DNA from: Dyadobacter linearis
Lineage (GTDB): Bacteria > Bacteroidota > Bacteroidia > Cytophagales > Spirosomataceae
Assembly: GCF_907165045.1 (NCBI RefSeq)
Contig: NZ_CAJRAU010000006.1
Coordinates: 62,001 to 126,000, forward strand
Direction: 5' to 3'
Length of the DNA: 64,000 nucleotides
Part shown: positions 9,538-19,943 of the stretch, one piece after another
Numbering within the stretch: the first letter of the stretch is position 1
Layout of the letters: the number at the start of each line of letters is the position of its first letter
Position numbers and translations under genes: made by a program
Notes under the pieces: model-generated
Databases searched by the model: none
Seen by the model: the letters and a program-made list of their open reading frames with translations, nothing else
What the model was told of the DNA's origin: nothing

Positions 9538-9993
9538 TCAGATCACCGGCTCAAAAACCATGATCGTTTCCTGATCCCTTCCATTGACCGGCATCGTGCT
9601 TTTCAGACGCATTTTGCTGTTGGTCAGTTCTTCAACTCCAAACTTTCCTTTGAAACCTGAAATGTCAATGTCCAACATCTTGTTGTCCTCAATCAGATAC
9701 CAGGTACCACCATTGATAACCTGTTTCGATTTCTGATCGATCGCTACCGTAGTATTGTTTTGTCTGAACTGAATATCCATCACCGACTTGATCGCCTGCG
9801 TCTGGGTATTAAGCTGGTTCATTGGAATATCCTTGCCGGTAAGGTCTGTCACAGTGGACATGCGCCAGGGATAATTGACCAGTATTTTGTCCTTCTCTGT
9901 TGGCTGAGGCGTTTCGTTCTTATCTTTGTCCTTGTCACAAGCTGACACAAAAAGCGCGAGAAACAAGCAGGATAGCAGCAATATTTTTTTCAT
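9538..9993 (-). CDS. Small lipoprotein, lipocalin-like
   Basis: The 151-residue product begins MKKILLLSCLFLALFVSAC; the lipobox FVSAC ends in the lipid-bearing Cys and is followed by DKDKDKNE, so export and lipid anchoring are clear. The mature part has short beta-type strands and a WYLIEDNKMLDI segment like lipocalin-like domains found in many Bacteroidota lipoproteins, but this assignment is tentative. I chose ATG 9993 over an in-frame ATG 48 bases upstream because only the shorter form gives a proper signal peptide. No partner gene is evident; the next gene upstream is divergent. Confidence 0.75.
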   Translation of the reverse strand: MKKILLLSCLFLALFVSACDKDKDKNETPQPTEKDKILVNYPWRMSTVTDLTGKDIPMNQLNTQTQAIKSVMDIQFRQNNTTVAIDQKSKQVINGGTWYLIEDNKMLDIDISGFKGKFGVEELTNSKMRLKSTMPVNGRDQETIMVFEPVI

Positions 9994-10081
9994 ATTCTTC
10001 TTTATTTTAAGATTCAAGGCAATCATCGATGTGGCGGTCAATCCTTTGAGCTTTCACGGAAAATTAACATTGCACACATTA

Positions 10082-10089
10082 CAAAAGTA
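10082..10089 (-). promoter_or_regulatory. Possible -7 box for the lipoprotein gene
   Basis: The minus strand reads TACTTTTG, a full match to TAnnTTTG, 88 bases upstream of the chosen start. No good -33 element is visible. Confidence 0.4.
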
Positions 10090-10111
10090 ACGAATTTGTC
10101 GGGCCTATCTT

Positions 10112-11743
10112 ATGATATTATCTACTAAAAACAATTTTAACGGTTTTCTCAGTGGCATTCTACTTGCAATCTTTACCGGGGTTACCTGCCTTGGCCAGGA
10201 CTGTGAGCCAGGTTATGTGCTAAATCCGGTGAGCGGCAACAATAGCATTGAATGGGATAAGTTTCCTGAATTTTCGCTCCCTTTTAAGATCATATACAGC
10301 GGGCCGCGCTTTGGTGACACCCAGTCCCGCCCATTGAAGCATGGGTTCAGTCATATTGCTGCATTCAGCGGCCCCGAGCCCGGTTCACTTCCCCGCCAGA
10401 ACCGGGCGGTACTATGGTACGGAGTGGCGACATCGAGCGGACAGCAGCCCTGGGCAGATAATGTTTTGAGAAGTCCGTGGGGAAATGATACCGCCGTTTA
10501 CCGCAGCTATTGGGACAATTTCGCAAATACAGTAACCGATGTCGACATTGTATGCCTGGACATTGAGCGGATGCAGCGGGAAGACCGTGATATTCTGGCA
10601 TTGAAAACCAATGCTGCGATCCCTGCCAATTACAGAAATTTGTCTGATGCCGATTTTCTTAATACGTATAAAAGAGATATGCGCTGGTGGTACACAGAGG
10701 CGATCAACAGACTGAGGGCCAAAGGCGTAACGGCGAGCATAACCAGTTACAGCGACGTACCTGTCCGCAATACCTGGCTGAATATCACCGCCAATTCCTG
10801 GCAGGACTGGCGTACCAACCCGGCGCGCACGCATTACCTTACGCAGGACGATGCGGGCAAGATTGGAGGAAGCTTTTTTAATGCATTGGATTTTCAATCG
10901 CCTTCACCCTACTACTATTACGGCTACGATAACCCGATCGGAAAGGATTATCTCTCCTATCTGCTCTTTAATATTGAGGCCAATGCAGCTTGGAGCGACA
11001 AGCCCGTGATCCCGTTTATATGGATGCGCATTCACGACAGTTATGATCCGAATACGCCGCTGATCGCCGATTTCCAGGCTGAGGCGACTGCGATATTTCC
11101 GTTTTTCTCGGGTGCGAAAGGGTTATGGATGTGGGAAAATCCGTTTTTTCCGGGTGATCGCCAGGAAAATTATGGTGCTTACGAGCATTTTATTTACGGA
11201 TTATATCGCCTCTCCGAATTCAAAAGTATGTTTGAAGGCGCCTACCAGCTGGTCATTCCACAATCGGCGCGGGATCACATGGAACAGCAAAACCCGGTCT
11301 GGCGTGGTGTGGTTAAGGGTGAAGAAATCCTGATCGCCGCACAAAATCCGTATGCGGCCGACAATCAGCAGACTACGATCGGCGTCTCATACCAGGGTTG
11401 GTCGCGCACGATCACGGTCACCGGTAAAGAAGTTTTCCTCTGCAAGTTCGACCTCAACGATTCTGTCAATTCAAGCCAGCCGATGCTTTCTGACGCATAC
11501 ATTTTCCCGCATTTAGCAAACCGGGAGTTGAATGTGGTTCTTTCGGGTGTAAATGGCGTTTCTGATGTGGATTTTTCACTTACCAATACAAAGGGTCAGG
11601 TGGTATTTCAAAAGAAATTAAAAGCGAACGCTGGGGAAACCAGAGAAACGCTCGCCTTACCGCGACTCGCTGCTGGCATGTATTTTGCCCGCTTCGAGAC
11701 TTTCAAACAGACAATTACAAGAAAAGTAGTTGTAAACCAGTAA
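10112..11743 (+). CDS. T9SS-secreted protein with probable glycosidase-like core
   Basis: The 543-residue protein has a signal peptide (residues 1-29, cleavage probably after CLGQ). Its C-terminal ~80 residues (from [15 protein letters not shown] to RKVVVNQ) are a type IX secretion type-A sorting domain with the usual [11 protein letters not shown] strand, so it should be exported through the outer membrane. The core (about 40-450) alternates strand-like segments ending in acidic or aromatic residues ([28 protein letters not shown]), as in TIM-barrel glycosidases, but I cannot name a family. The next gene follows after only 7 bases; a functional link to that DUF255 protein is not obvious. Confidence 0.75.
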   Translation: MILSTKNNFNGFLSGILLAIFTGVTCLGQDCEPGYVLNPVSGNNSIEWDKFPEFSLPFKIIYSGPRFGDTQSRPLKHGFSHIAAFSGPEPGSLPRQNRAVLWYGVATSSGQQPWADNVLRSPWGNDTAVYRSYWDNFANTVTDVDIVCLDIERMQREDRDILALKTNAAIPANYRNLSDADFLNTYKRDMRWWYTEAINRLRAKGVTASITSYSDVPVRNTWLNITANSWQDWRTNPARTHYLTQDDAGKIGGSFFNALDFQSPSPYYYYGYDNPIGKDYLSYLLFNIEANAAWSDKPVIPFIWMRIHDSYDPNTPLIADFQAEATAIFPFFSGAKGLWMWENPFFPGDRQENYGAYEHFIYGLYRLSEFKSMFEGAYQLVIPQSARDHMEQQNPVWRGVVKGEEILIAAQNPYAADNQQTTIGVSYQGWSRTITVTGKEVFLCKFDLNDSVNSSQPMLSDAYIFPHLANRELNVVLSGVNGVSDVDFSLTNTKGQVVFQKKLKANAGETRETLALPRLAAGMYFARFETFKQTITRKVVVNQ

Positions 11744-11750
11744 GTTAATC

Positions 11751-13769
11751 ATGAACCGACTCAGCGAGGAAACCAGCCCATATCTTTTGCAACACGCTCA
11801 CAACCCCGTCGACTGGTACCCGTGGGGAGATTTAGCCCTGCAAAAGGCGAAGGAAGAACGCAAACCGATCCTGGTCAGCATTGGCTATTCGGCTTGCCAC
11901 TGGTGCCACGTTATGGAAAGGGAATGCTTTGAGAAAGAGGACATTGCAGCGGTGATGAATGCGTATTTCGTCTGCATTAAAGTCGATCGGGAAGAGCGGC
12001 CCGATGTTGACGCGGTATATATGGACGCGGTGCAAGCGATGGGTGTGCGTGGCGGCTGGCCGCTGAATGTATTCCTGCTCCCGGATGCCAAACCATTTTA
12101 CGGGGTTACCTACCTGCCACCTCAAAACTGGACGCAGCTTCTTAAAAGTATTCAAACCGCATTTACCGATCATTACGACGAGCTGGCCAAATCGGCCGAA
12201 GGTTTTGTAGAGAATATGGTTGTTTCAGAGACTGAGAAATTTGGCCTTAAAGCTACTACCGGTGGGTTTGAAGCCGAGAATCTGGACGGAATGTTTGAGA
12301 CTTTGCAGAAAAATTTTGATACCTATAAAGGTGGAATGGACCGGGCGCCGAAGTTTCCAATGCCTTCCATTTACAAGTTTCTGCTGCGCTACTATGATGT
12401 AAGTCAAAATCCGGAGGCTCTTCGGCATATTGAATTGTCGCTGAACCGCATTGCACTCGGTGGTATTTATGATCATGTTGGCGGCGGCTGGGCGCGTTAC
12501 TCAGTTGATGATGAGTGGTTTATTCCGCATTTCGAGAAAATGCTCTATGATAATGCGCAGCTGCTCGAAATTTTCGCCGAAGCTTATTCACTGACCCGCA
12601 ATCCGCTTTATGCCAACCGGATCAGGCAGACGATCAAGTGGCTTTCCAGCGAAATGCGTAGCCCCGAGGGCGGATTTTACTCCGCATTGGATGCTGACAG
12701 TGAAGGTATTGAAGGAAAATATTATATCTGGACGCAAAGCGAGCTTACCGAAATCCTGGGCGAAGACTTTGAGTGGTTTTCCAAAATTTACAATATATCC
12801 CAAGCAGGAAACTGGGAACACGGCTACAATCACTTGCATTTAACGGAAACACCCGCGCAGGCGGCAAGATCAGCAGGAGTTTATACCGATCAGTTTGAGC
12901 AGAAATATGAAAACGTTTTAAGCAAACTCTTTGAAAAAAGAAAGGAAAAGATCCGCCCCGGCCTCGATGACAAGATACTCGCATCCTGGAATGGACTGTT
13001 GATTAAAGGATTAGCCGAATGCTACCGCGCTCTGGGTGATGAAAATATCCGGGAACTGGCGCTTTCTATTGGAGAATTCATTGCTTCGTCAATGACCGTT
13101 GAGAACAAGCTTTTCCACAGTCATAAAAACGGGAAATCATCTGTAACAGGCTTTTTGGAGGATTATGCGGCTGTAATACAGGGATATGTCGCGCTTTACC
13201 AGATCAGTTTCGATGAAAATTGGCTCATCAAAGCAGATCAGCTCGCCGCATACACGATCACCAACTTTTTTGACCAAACCGAAAACTTCTTTCATTTTAC
13301 CGATACTTACGGTGAGGCATTGATCGCGCGCAAGAAAGAGCTTTTTGATAACGTGATTCCAAGCTCAAATTCGATCATGGCCCAGAACCTGTACAGCCTG
13401 GGAATGATGCTCGATAAGTTTGAGTACATTGAAATGGCCGACCAGATGCTGTCCAAGATGTCCAAACTAATCCTGACCGACGTGCAGTGGGTGAGTAACT
13501 GGGCAGCGGTTTATTGCACCCGGGCAATCCCAACTGCCGAGATAGCGATCATAGGTAACGACGCCGACGCAATCCGCAAAGATTTCGACCGCTTTTTCGT
13601 CCCGAATAAAATAGTAATGGGAACAAAAACGGCTTCCGAGTTGCCGCTTTTGCAACACAGGACGGAGATTAATTCAAAAACTGCAATCTATATCTGTTAC
13701 AATAAAACCTGTCAGCTGCCTGTTACAGAAGTTGAAAAAGCGCTTGAACAGCTTGGCGGCGGGTCATAA
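11751..13769 (+). CDS. DUF255 thioredoxin-domain protein (YyaL/SSP411 family)
   Basis: The 672-residue protein matches the YyaL/spermatogenesis-associated-protein-20 family. It has an N-terminal thioredoxin-like DUF255 domain with the family start [18 protein letters not shown] and the CHWCH motif (Cys49, Cys52), then an (alpha/alpha)6-barrel resembling N-acylglucosamine 2-epimerases. The length is typical and no signal peptide is seen. The biochemical role of the family is not settled; a redox or sugar-linked role is an inference. The start is ATG 11751, 7 bases after the T9SS gene. It overlaps the convergent DinB gene by 6 bases. Confidence 0.92.
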   Translation: MNRLSEETSPYLLQHAHNPVDWYPWGDLALQKAKEERKPILVSIGYSACHWCHVMERECFEKEDIAAVMNAYFVCIKVDREERPDVDAVYMDAVQAMGVRGGWPLNVFLLPDAKPFYGVTYLPPQNWTQLLKSIQTAFTDHYDELAKSAEGFVENMVVSETEKFGLKATTGGFEAENLDGMFETLQKNFDTYKGGMDRAPKFPMPSIYKFLLRYYDVSQNPEALRHIELSLNRIALGGIYDHVGGGWARYSVDDEWFIPHFEKMLYDNAQLLEIFAEAYSLTRNPLYANRIRQTIKWLSSEMRSPEGGFYSALDADSEGIEGKYYIWTQSELTEILGEDFEWFSKIYNISQAGNWEHGYNHLHLTETPAQAARSAGVYTDQFEQKYENVLSKLFEKRKEKIRPGLDDKILASWNGLLIKGLAECYRALGDENIRELALSIGEFIASSMTVENKLFHSHKNGKSSVTGFLEDYAAVIQGYVALYQISFDENWLIKADQLAAYTITNFFDQTENFFHFTDTYGEALIARKKELFDNVIPSSNSIMAQNLYSLGMMLDKFEYIEMADQMLSKMSKLILTDVQWVSNWAAVYCTRAIPTAEIAIIGNDADAIRKDFDRFFVPNKIVMGTKTASELPLLQHRTEINSKTAIYICYNKTCQLPVTEVEKALEQLGGGS

Positions 13770-14282
13770 TAACGGAAAGTAACGCTCGCGGATCACATTC
13801 ATGTGGTGAACAGGATGCCCGACGATCACAAAGCCCAGTGCGAGTGGCGTGATTTGCTTTCCATCTGCCGTTCCTGCACTCATAAGCATTGACTCGCTCA
13901 TGTTCCTGAAAAGAGAAATGGTAGCTGTGCGAACTTGCTCAAATTCTTCCATCAGATCGCCAATGCTCCGCGTCTCAGCCAGGGTATTGGCGGCCAGTAG
14001 CTCTTCCTCGTAGCCTGCAAGAGGCGTTTTGTCTCCCCTTGAAAAGCGAAGCGCGCGGTAGGCCATAATCCGCTCGTTATCGACTACGTGCTGCAAAATG
14101 TCTTTCACAGTCCATTTTCCGGGCGCATATACCCGGTCTCCCAGCGCCTCCAGTTTCACGATTTCCGTATAAACGTTTGCGGGAGTGTGCTTTTCGAAGG
14201 CATCGAAAATGTCAATATCTTCGACGATATTAATGTACCTGTCAAAAAAAGGCGGCATCGGTTGAATGTTGGATCTTTTCAT
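13764..14282 (-). CDS. DinB-family metalloenzyme-like protein
   Basis: The 172-residue protein has the DinB/YfiT four-helix-bundle pattern. The three metal-binding histidines are visible: His65 ([10 protein letters not shown]), His156 and His160 (GHPVHHMNV). Members often act as thiol-S-transferases or are of unknown function; the name comes from a damage-induced gene and does not prove a role in DNA repair. It is cytoplasmic. The stop overlaps the end of the convergent DUF255 gene, and the start faces the divergent envelope operon across a 211-base gap. Confidence 0.85.
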   Translation of the reverse strand: MKRSNIQPMPPFFDRYINIVEDIDIFDAFEKHTPANVYTEIVKLEALGDRVYAPGKWTVKDILQHVVDNERIMAYRALRFSRGDKTPLAGYEEELLAANTLAETRSIGDLMEEFEQVRTATISLFRNMSESMLMSAGTADGKQITPLALGFVIVGHPVHHMNVIRERYFPLL

Positions 14283-14448
14283 TTTTGTTTCCTATCAATG
14301 TGGCGTATACAAATGTAAGTAGCTGGTTATGCTGCGCGGAAAATACGGATTCGGGCTATACAAACAAATCGCTCGGGGCTGGATATTTATTCACCGGAGG
14401 TGACTTACAACTCATTTAGGGCTAGCCACTTTTGTATTATAAATCTTC

Positions 14449-14480
14449 TTGTTTATATGCCATCTTTTTATTTACATTTG
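14449..14480 (+). promoter_or_regulatory. Promoter of the envelope/haloperoxidase operon
   Basis: TTG at 14449-14451 and TACATTTG at 14473-14480 are separated by 21 bases, matching the Bacteroidota -33/-7 pattern. The start codon at 14494 follows after 13 bases, giving a very short leader. Confidence 0.6.
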
Positions 14481-14493
14481 AATACAAATCCTC

Positions 14494-15051
14494 TTGAAAT
14501 TGAAAAGAATAGCACCGATCGGCTTGACGCTCTTATTGCTCTACCACATGTTTGGGCTAAGTTTCGCTGTGCTTTACTTTGAAAAGGATTACCAGGTAGC
14601 CGCAGTTTCAGGCCCACGTGGAGATCAGAAGATGATCAAAATGTACCACCCTTCCCTACCCTATTCAGGCGATGTTGAAATCTCAGGCGAAATAAAAGGG
14701 TTGATCCGGACAGAAAATGAATTTTACAATCCGGTGCAGGTTTTGCATTCCAATGACACCTTATACATCACACTCGAATCCAACCAGGGCGCGCGCGATC
14801 GCTTTGTAGAGCTGGCAGGAGCGATGGAAATGTTAAGTGACACGAAAGCTGAGCAGCCGCAGAGTCCTTACAGCAAAGCGATCAAACTGTTTAGTAATCT
14901 CTTAAATAGCTACGTTCCTGCCGCAACCCATAGCTTCGAAGTTGCCTTCCGGCCCGTTTTTACCATTCCCGCAAAATATCAGACACTGAATCCTGACATT
15001 TACTTGTCTTGCATAAGCCAGCTCAATACCCCGCCGCCCGAGCACTGCTGA
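14494..15051 (+). CDS. Hypothetical exported or membrane-anchored protein
   Basis: I do not recognise this 185-residue protein. A basic N terminus and a hydrophobic stretch (IGLTLLLLYHMFGLSFAVLYF) suggest a signal peptide or anchor, with the rest outside the inner membrane. The start is TTG at 14494 with a second TTG two codons later, and no in-frame ATG gives the full hydrophobic segment. The C-terminal half holds a serine/proline-rich piece and ends LNTPPPEHC. It is the first gene of a plus-strand run with the barrel protein and the haloperoxidase-like lipoprotein, so a role at the cell envelope is likely. Confidence 0.65.
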   Translation: MKLKRIAPIGLTLLLLYHMFGLSFAVLYFEKDYQVAAVSGPRGDQKMIKMYHPSLPYSGDVEISGEIKGLIRTENEFYNPVQVLHSNDTLYITLESNQGARDRFVELAGAMEMLSDTKAEQPQSPYSKAIKLFSNLLNSYVPAATHSFEVAFRPVFTIPAKYQTLNPDIYLSCISQLNTPPPEHC

Positions 15052-15143
15052 TTACCAGCTTCTAACATTCTTTCCATCCACTTACGCAGGCCGTTTCCGG
15101 TTCTGTGTATCCAAGGAGGTATTTCATTCTATCTAATTTGTGT

Positions 15144-16070
15144 ATGATCAGTACTTTACTCAAAGTTCGGCGGTCGCTTACTGTTTGCTGCGCAACGCTG
15201 GCTGTCTCCATTTCCTCTGCATTTGCTCAAATGCCAAACGATGCCATTTATATGGGCAGTAAAACGGCTTGTCTGGCTGTGTCTTACAACCATAGTTCCT
15301 GGGATAAGTATTGGGAAAATTCTTTAAAAAGAAGCAATCTCAATATCGGGACGCACACGACGCAAAGTGTGATGCCAATGCTCGCGGTTGGTATTGTGAA
15401 AAATCTGAACTTGATCGTGGCCCTGCCTTACGTATGGACGCAGGCGAGCACAGGTAACCTGATGTGGCAGCGCGGATTTCAGGACGCTTCCGGCTGGTTG
15501 AAATACAGGTTTGTGAATGTGTCAGGATTTTCGCTGCATGCGATCGCAGGTGGCTCTGTTCCGATCACGAATTATGTTGCCGATTTTATGCCGATGTCGA
15601 TCGGAATGCAATGCAAAACTGCTACTGCGCGGCTTCTGGCAAGTTATCGGCACAAAAGCGGTATTTATTTGACCGCGCATGCCAGCTACATTTTCCGCAG
15701 CAATATCCAGATCGACCGCGATTCCTATCAGGCCGACGACAAGCTTTACAGTTCCAATCAGGTTCGCGTACCTAATGCTTACGATGGCGCAGTGCGCTTG
15801 GGATATTTAAAACGGGCTATTCAGGCTGAGGGTTATGTAGAAACTGGTGCCTGCGACGGCGGGGATTACATCCGCAGAAACGATATGCCTTTCCCGACCA
15901 ACAATATGAAATCGACGACTGTTGGGGTGTATGCCAAATATCAACCTAAAAACATTGGTGTAAATGCGCGCGCTGCGTATGTAGTGGCGGGTTCAAATGT
16001 GGGACAAACAACTGCCTTTTCAGCGGGCGTACTGTATCAGTTTCGCTATGCAAAGGCTGACAAGAAATAA
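15144..16070 (+). CDS. Outer-membrane beta-barrel protein, phenol-degradation MetA-like
   Basis: The product has 308 residues from the chosen ATG, which gives a signal peptide (MISTLLKVRRSLTVCCATLA with cleavage after SSAFAQ). The mature part alternates short amphipathic strands with turns and ends with an aromatic strand (AGVLYQFRYAKADKK), as in outer-membrane barrels; the LIVALPYVW and QDASGWLKYRF segments resemble the phenol MetA family of putative porins. An earlier in-frame ATG at 15105 would put 13 extra residues before the signal peptide. It lies 20 bases upstream of the haloperoxidase-like gene, suggesting a shared role in handling an organic substrate or product at the envelope. Confidence 0.7.
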   Translation: MISTLLKVRRSLTVCCATLAVSISSAFAQMPNDAIYMGSKTACLAVSYNHSSWDKYWENSLKRSNLNIGTHTTQSVMPMLAVGIVKNLNLIVALPYVWTQASTGNLMWQRGFQDASGWLKYRFVNVSGFSLHAIAGGSVPITNYVADFMPMSIGMQCKTATARLLASYRHKSGIYLTAHASYIFRSNIQIDRDSYQADDKLYSSNQVRVPNAYDGAVRLGYLKRAIQAEGYVETGACDGGDYIRRNDMPFPTNNMKSTTVGVYAKYQPKNIGVNARAAYVVAGSNVGQTTAFSAGVLYQFRYAKADKK

Positions 16071-16090
16071 ACGATATTCTTCTTTTTGAA

Positions 16091-17650
16091 ATGAAAAAAT
16101 TAAATATATACCCATTCAAAACCGTCCTGCCAGGGTTAGTTGTCATTTTCTCACTTGCTCTTTTTTCGTGTAATAAGAATGTAAATGAGCCGACTGCCGG
16201 AATCAACGATCCTTCCAGCCTGGACGAAAAGGCGGGGGACTGGAAACCATACGTACTGGCATCCTCAAACGAAATAAATGTTGCTCAGCCAGAAGCGATC
16301 ACAACCGATTATTACAAAACCGAGCTTAAAAAGCTCAAAGAAGTTGTGAATGCAGCCACTCCGCAGCAGAAAGAGAAGGTTAACTTCTGGGGAGCCGGCG
16401 CTGTATATCGCTGGAATGAGATCGGCCGCGAACTGGCGGCGCGCTACAATACACCTCCTGCATCTAACCAGGACGGAAAATACCCGGTGCCCGATCCAGC
16501 AAATCCGCTGGCAGATCCTAAATTTCCATTTGCCAACCCGCCTTATACAGCCCGCGCGCTGGCTTACCTGAGCGTAGCCCAATACGATGCGCTGGTAAGT
16601 GCCTGGAATTACAAGTTCAAATACAACCGGCAAGCTCCTTCGAAAAACGACGGGGAGATCAAAACACTGCTGCCGGTCACCAACCTGCCTTCCTATCCTT
16701 CCGAAGATGCGGTAGTGGCCGAAGCTTCTTTTCAGATCCTGAAAGCGATGTTCCCGGGTGAAGTGCCTTACCTGGAACAAAAACTGAAAGAGCACAAAGA
16801 AAGCCGCATGTGGGCGGGAATGAATGTGGCCAGTGATATTGAAGCCGGTGCTGCGTTGGGAAAAGCAGTTGGTGAAAAGGTAATGGCAAGAGCGAAAACC
16901 GACGGAATGGGTGCAGCCAACAATCAGGCTAAAACCGCAGAGATGATCGCCAATGCGAAAGCGATCGGTATTGCAGAGCCCTGGGTTAGTCAGGAATTCC
17001 CTCCCCGCCCGCCCATGCTGCCAACTTACGGTTTTGTAAAGCCATGGAACTTTGATGCCCAGACACTTCCGGCGATCCGCCCGACACCGCCTCCTGCGAT
17101 CGGTAGTGCAGAGTTTAAAAAAAATATGGATGAGCTGACTGCTATCGCTAAAAATCAGACACGCGAGCAGGCACGGATCGCCAGCTTCTGGTCCGACGGG
17201 GTGGGAAGCTACACGCCTCCGGGACACTGGCACCGCCGCGCTGCCAACCTTTGTCATGAGAACAAATTCAGCGAAATAAGAACTGCGCGTACACTGGCAT
17301 TGCTCGGTACTACTTTGCAGGATGCGGGAATTGCTTGCTGGGACGCTAAGTATTATTACTATTATCCACGCCCGAACCAAATTGACCGGAAGGTGAAAAC
17401 CTCAGTAGGATTGCCGAATTTCCCTTCCTATACCTCGGGCCATTCTACGTTCTCAGGCGCTGCCGCAGCTTTGCTGACGCATATTTTCCCATCAGAAAAG
17501 CAGAAACTGGAAGCAATGGCCAACGAAGCTTCGGTTTCCCGCATTTATGGTTTGATCCACTACCGGTTTGATTGCGAAGCCGGCTTATCGACGGGACATA
17601 AGGTAGGTGGATTCGCTGTTGCAAGAGCGAAAACGGACGGGGCTGAATAG
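16091..17650 (+). CDS. Vanadium-haloperoxidase/PAP2-family lipoprotein
   Basis: The 519-residue product has a lipoprotein signal peptide (LALFSC lipobox, Cys27 lipidated), so it is anchored outside the inner membrane. The C-terminal third carries the PAP2/vanadium-haloperoxidase motifs: YPRPNQ with an Arg, SYTSGHSTFSGAAAALL (SGH), and YGLIHYRFDCEAGLSTGHKVG (given in part: IHYRFDCEAG) with Arg and His. These bind vanadate or phosphate. Members either oxidise halides with peroxide or are phosphatases; residues alone do not decide which. The long N-terminal region (about 60-330) resembles secreted vanadium-dependent haloperoxidases of Bacteroidota. It is the last gene of the operon and is followed by a strong terminator. 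Confidence 0.85.
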   Translation: MKKLNIYPFKTVLPGLVVIFSLALFSCNKNVNEPTAGINDPSSLDEKAGDWKPYVLASSNEINVAQPEAITTDYYKTELKKLKEVVNAATPQQKEKVNFWGAGAVYRWNEIGRELAARYNTPPASNQDGKYPVPDPANPLADPKFPFANPPYTARALAYLSVAQYDALVSAWNYKFKYNRQAPSKNDGEIKTLLPVTNLPSYPSEDAVVAEASFQILKAMFPGEVPYLEQKLKEHKESRMWAGMNVASDIEAGAALGKAVGEKVMARAKTDGMGAANNQAKTAEMIANAKAIGIAEPWVSQEFPPRPPMLPTYGFVKPWNFDAQTLPAIRPTPPPAIGSAEFKKNMDELTAIAKNQTREQARIASFWSDGVGSYTPPGHWHRRAANLCHENKFSEIRTARTLALLGTTLQDAGIACWDAKYYYYYPRPNQIDRKVKTSVGLPNFPSYTSGHSTFSGAAAALLTHIFPSEKQKLEAMANEASVSRIYGLIHYRFDCEAGLSTGHKVGGFAVARAKTDGAE

Positions 17651-17664
17651 TTTTATATTGTTTT

Positions 17665-17713
17665 AAACATAAAAGTAGCAGTGCCGGGTGGCGCTGCTAC
17701 TTTTATGTTTTTT
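17665..17713 (+). terminator. Strong intrinsic terminator
   Basis: A 21-bp stem (17665-17685 with 17690-17710, one G.T pair, 17 outer pairs perfect) has a GGGT loop and ends in TTTTTT. It lies between two convergent genes and mainly serves the plus-strand haloperoxidase-like gene. Confidence 0.95.
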
Positions 17714-17744
17714 GCAAGTTTCTATAATTAAAAACCAGAACCAA

Positions 17745-19904
17745 CTAGCCCAGATTATTGATATCAAACGGCAGTTTTCGAATGCGCTTACCCGTTGCGG
17801 CAAATACTGCATTGCCTAATGCAGGCGCAATAGGCGGCAGACCCGGCTCACCTACTCCACCGGGAACACTGCCGCTATCGACAATATGCACCTCCATTTT
17901 CGGCGTTTCGTTCAGGCGCAGAATGTTGTATTGGTGGAAATTCGTCTGATCGCAGATACCGTTTGTGAATGTGATCCCGTCTTTGATTGCGGCCGTCAAA
18001 CCCATTATGATGTTACCTTCCGTCTGCGCTTTTACATTATCAGGATTGACATAATACCCGCAGTCGATCACCGAAACGACTTTGTCAATGCGTACGCCCT
18101 GGTCTTTTTTGGTTACAGTAATGCAGCAGGCCGAAATGCTTCCAAAGGATTTGAACACTGCAATACCCTTTCCGCTTCCCTCAGGCAGTTTTTCGTCCCA
18201 GTTCGCCTTTTCGGCAAGGGTATTCAGTACTTTTTGAAAACGTTCGTCAGGCAGTATTTCCAGACGCGCTTTTAGGGGGTCTTTCTTAGCCAGATGCGCC
18301 AGCTCATCTATAAAACATTCCTGTCCCCAACCAAAGTTGGACGCGTACACCGATCGCCACCAGACAACGGGAATATCGGTTTTCACATTCGTCCAGCTCA
18401 CTTTTGACGCAGCATCAAACTGATATTTGCTGTTTTCAATACTCAACTCGCCGCCTATCCAGGAGTCAGCTTCGTCTTCTTTCAAACCCTTAAAAACCTG
18501 ACGGGCAATGGATTCGCCAATAGTGTGGTGATGAAAACCGGTAATTTTTCCCTTATCCACAAAACCCTGCATATGACTGAGCATCCCCGGCCGGTAGGGT
18601 CCCTGCGAAATATCATCCTCCCTCGACCAGATTACTTTCACGGGCTTTTTAACCTGTTTAGAAATATGACAGGCTTCTAAAACGAAATCGTGGTATGCTT
18701 TCCTGCCGAAAGCGCCGCCCAGCAATGCTACATTGATCTTAACCTGCTCAGGCTTAACTTTCAGGTAACCACAAACGTCCCGCAAAGTCCAGTCCGGGCC
18801 TTGCACCGGCGCCCATATTTCAACCGATCCATCGTCCTTCACGTGTGCAATCGCGTTTTCCGGCTCAATAGGCGCGTGCGCAAGGAATGGTGTTTCGTAG
18901 TTGGCTTCCAGTTTTTCCTTTGCTGCCGCAAATTTGGCGGAGAAATCTCCCTTTTCTTCGAAGTTAATACCAGGTTTTCCGGCAGCCTCGGTGGTTGCTG
19001 CAAAATAGTCTGCGTTATTGAGTGACTTTTCGTAGCCCGCATTATCCCACTTCACTTTCAGCGCTTTTTTACCTTTCAATGCTGCCCAACAATTGGTAGC
19101 AACCACCGCCACAGCTTCCGAAGTGCGGTGCGGCATGGTGCGCTCGGTTTTGATCACCTGCAAAACGCCCTTCACTTTCTTGGTTTCCGAATCGTCAATA
19201 GAGACAACCTTGCCGTGAATCGCAGGCGAATGCAGGATACTGGCGTAAACCATGCCCGGCACGTCCACATCAATACCATAAATCGCCTTGCCCGTCACCC
19301 TTTCCGGCACATCCAGGCGCTGGTTGTATTTTCCTATAATTTTAAAATCCTTCGCTTCTTTGAGTTTAGGCTCTTTGGGGATTTCGAGTTTGGAAGCGTC
19401 ATCGGCCAGCTCGCCATAAGTCAGCGATTTGCCAGTTGTGTGAACAATTTTTCCATCCTCGGCCCTGCATTCAGAAACCGGGACATTCCATCGTTTCGCC
19501 GCAGTTGTTGTCAGCATTTCGCGCGCCGCGGCACCTGCTTTCCGGATCGGCAGCCACAGTTCGCGCACAGAGCTGCTGCCCCCCGAAGTCTGGCTTCCAT
19601 ATTTGCCGTTCCCGTCGCTCTGCACGATCAGAACTTTGTTCAGACTTACCTCCAATTCTTCGGCGAGCAGCGAAGGTACGGCCTGCGTAGAGCCCTGGCC
19701 CATATCGGGGCGCGGGTTAACCAGCGTGATATTGCCGGCAGTATCAATGATAATAAATGGATTGATTTCAAGTTTCAGGATCGCCGCACTGATCTTTTTC
19801 AGCGAGGCATCTTTCGTAAATCCCGATATCCCCAATGCAAGCCCAAAGGAGGCAACTGCGGAAGTTTTCAGGAAGTTACGGCGTGAGTTTTTTATGTTTT
19901 CCAA
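17745..19904 (-). CDS. Molybdopterin-binding subunit of xanthine-dehydrogenase-family oxidoreductase (IorB-like)
   Basis: The 719-residue protein begins with a twin-arginine signal ([20 protein letters not shown]), so it is folded with its cofactor and exported by Tat. It matches the isoquinoline 1-oxidoreductase beta (IorB) branch: an N-terminal aldehyde-oxidase hammerhead region with [13 protein letters not shown], then the molybdenum-cofactor domains with [13 protein letters not shown] and the C-terminal [18 protein letters not shown] motif, whose Glu is the base in this family. It pairs with the 2Fe-2S subunit encoded 39 bases upstream. The substrate is unknown; aldehydes or N-heterocycles are typical. 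Electrons would need to pass to a cytochrome, and none is encoded here. Confidence 0.92.
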   Translation of the reverse strand: MENIKNSRRNFLKTSAVASFGLALGISGFTKDASLKKISAAILKLEINPFIIIDTAGNITLVNPRPDMGQGSTQAVPSLLAEELEVSLNKVLIVQSDGNGKYGSQTSGGSSSVRELWLPIRKAGAAAREMLTTTAAKRWNVPVSECRAEDGKIVHTTGKSLTYGELADDASKLEIPKEPKLKEAKDFKIIGKYNQRLDVPERVTGKAIYGIDVDVPGMVYASILHSPAIHGKVVSIDDSETKKVKGVLQVIKTERTMPHRTSEAVAVVATNCWAALKGKKALKVKWDNAGYEKSLNNADYFAATTEAAGKPGINFEEKGDFSAKFAAAKEKLEANYETPFLAHAPIEPENAIAHVKDDGSVEIWAPVQGPDWTLRDVCGYLKVKPEQVKINVALLGGAFGRKAYHDFVLEACHISKQVKKPVKVIWSREDDISQGPYRPGMLSHMQGFVDKGKITGFHHHTIGESIARQVFKGLKEDEADSWIGGELSIENSKYQFDAASKVSWTNVKTDIPVVWWRSVYASNFGWGQECFIDELAHLAKKDPLKARLEILPDERFQKVLNTLAEKANWDEKLPEGSGKGIAVFKSFGSISACCITVTKKDQGVRIDKVVSVIDCGYYVNPDNVKAQTEGNIIMGLTAAIKDGITFTNGICDQTNFHQYNILRLNETPKMEVHIVDSGSVPGGVGEPGLPPIAPALGNAVFAATGKRIRKLPFDINNLG

Positions 19905-19943
19905 GATTTGTTGGGCTTAAATGCTGTCAACTTTCTGATGCTA

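Noticed and set aside
16265..17380. Long minus-strand open frame opposite the haloperoxidase-like gene
   Set aside because: Antisense to a well-supported gene; Cys/Phe/Arg-rich composition is typical of a shadow frame.
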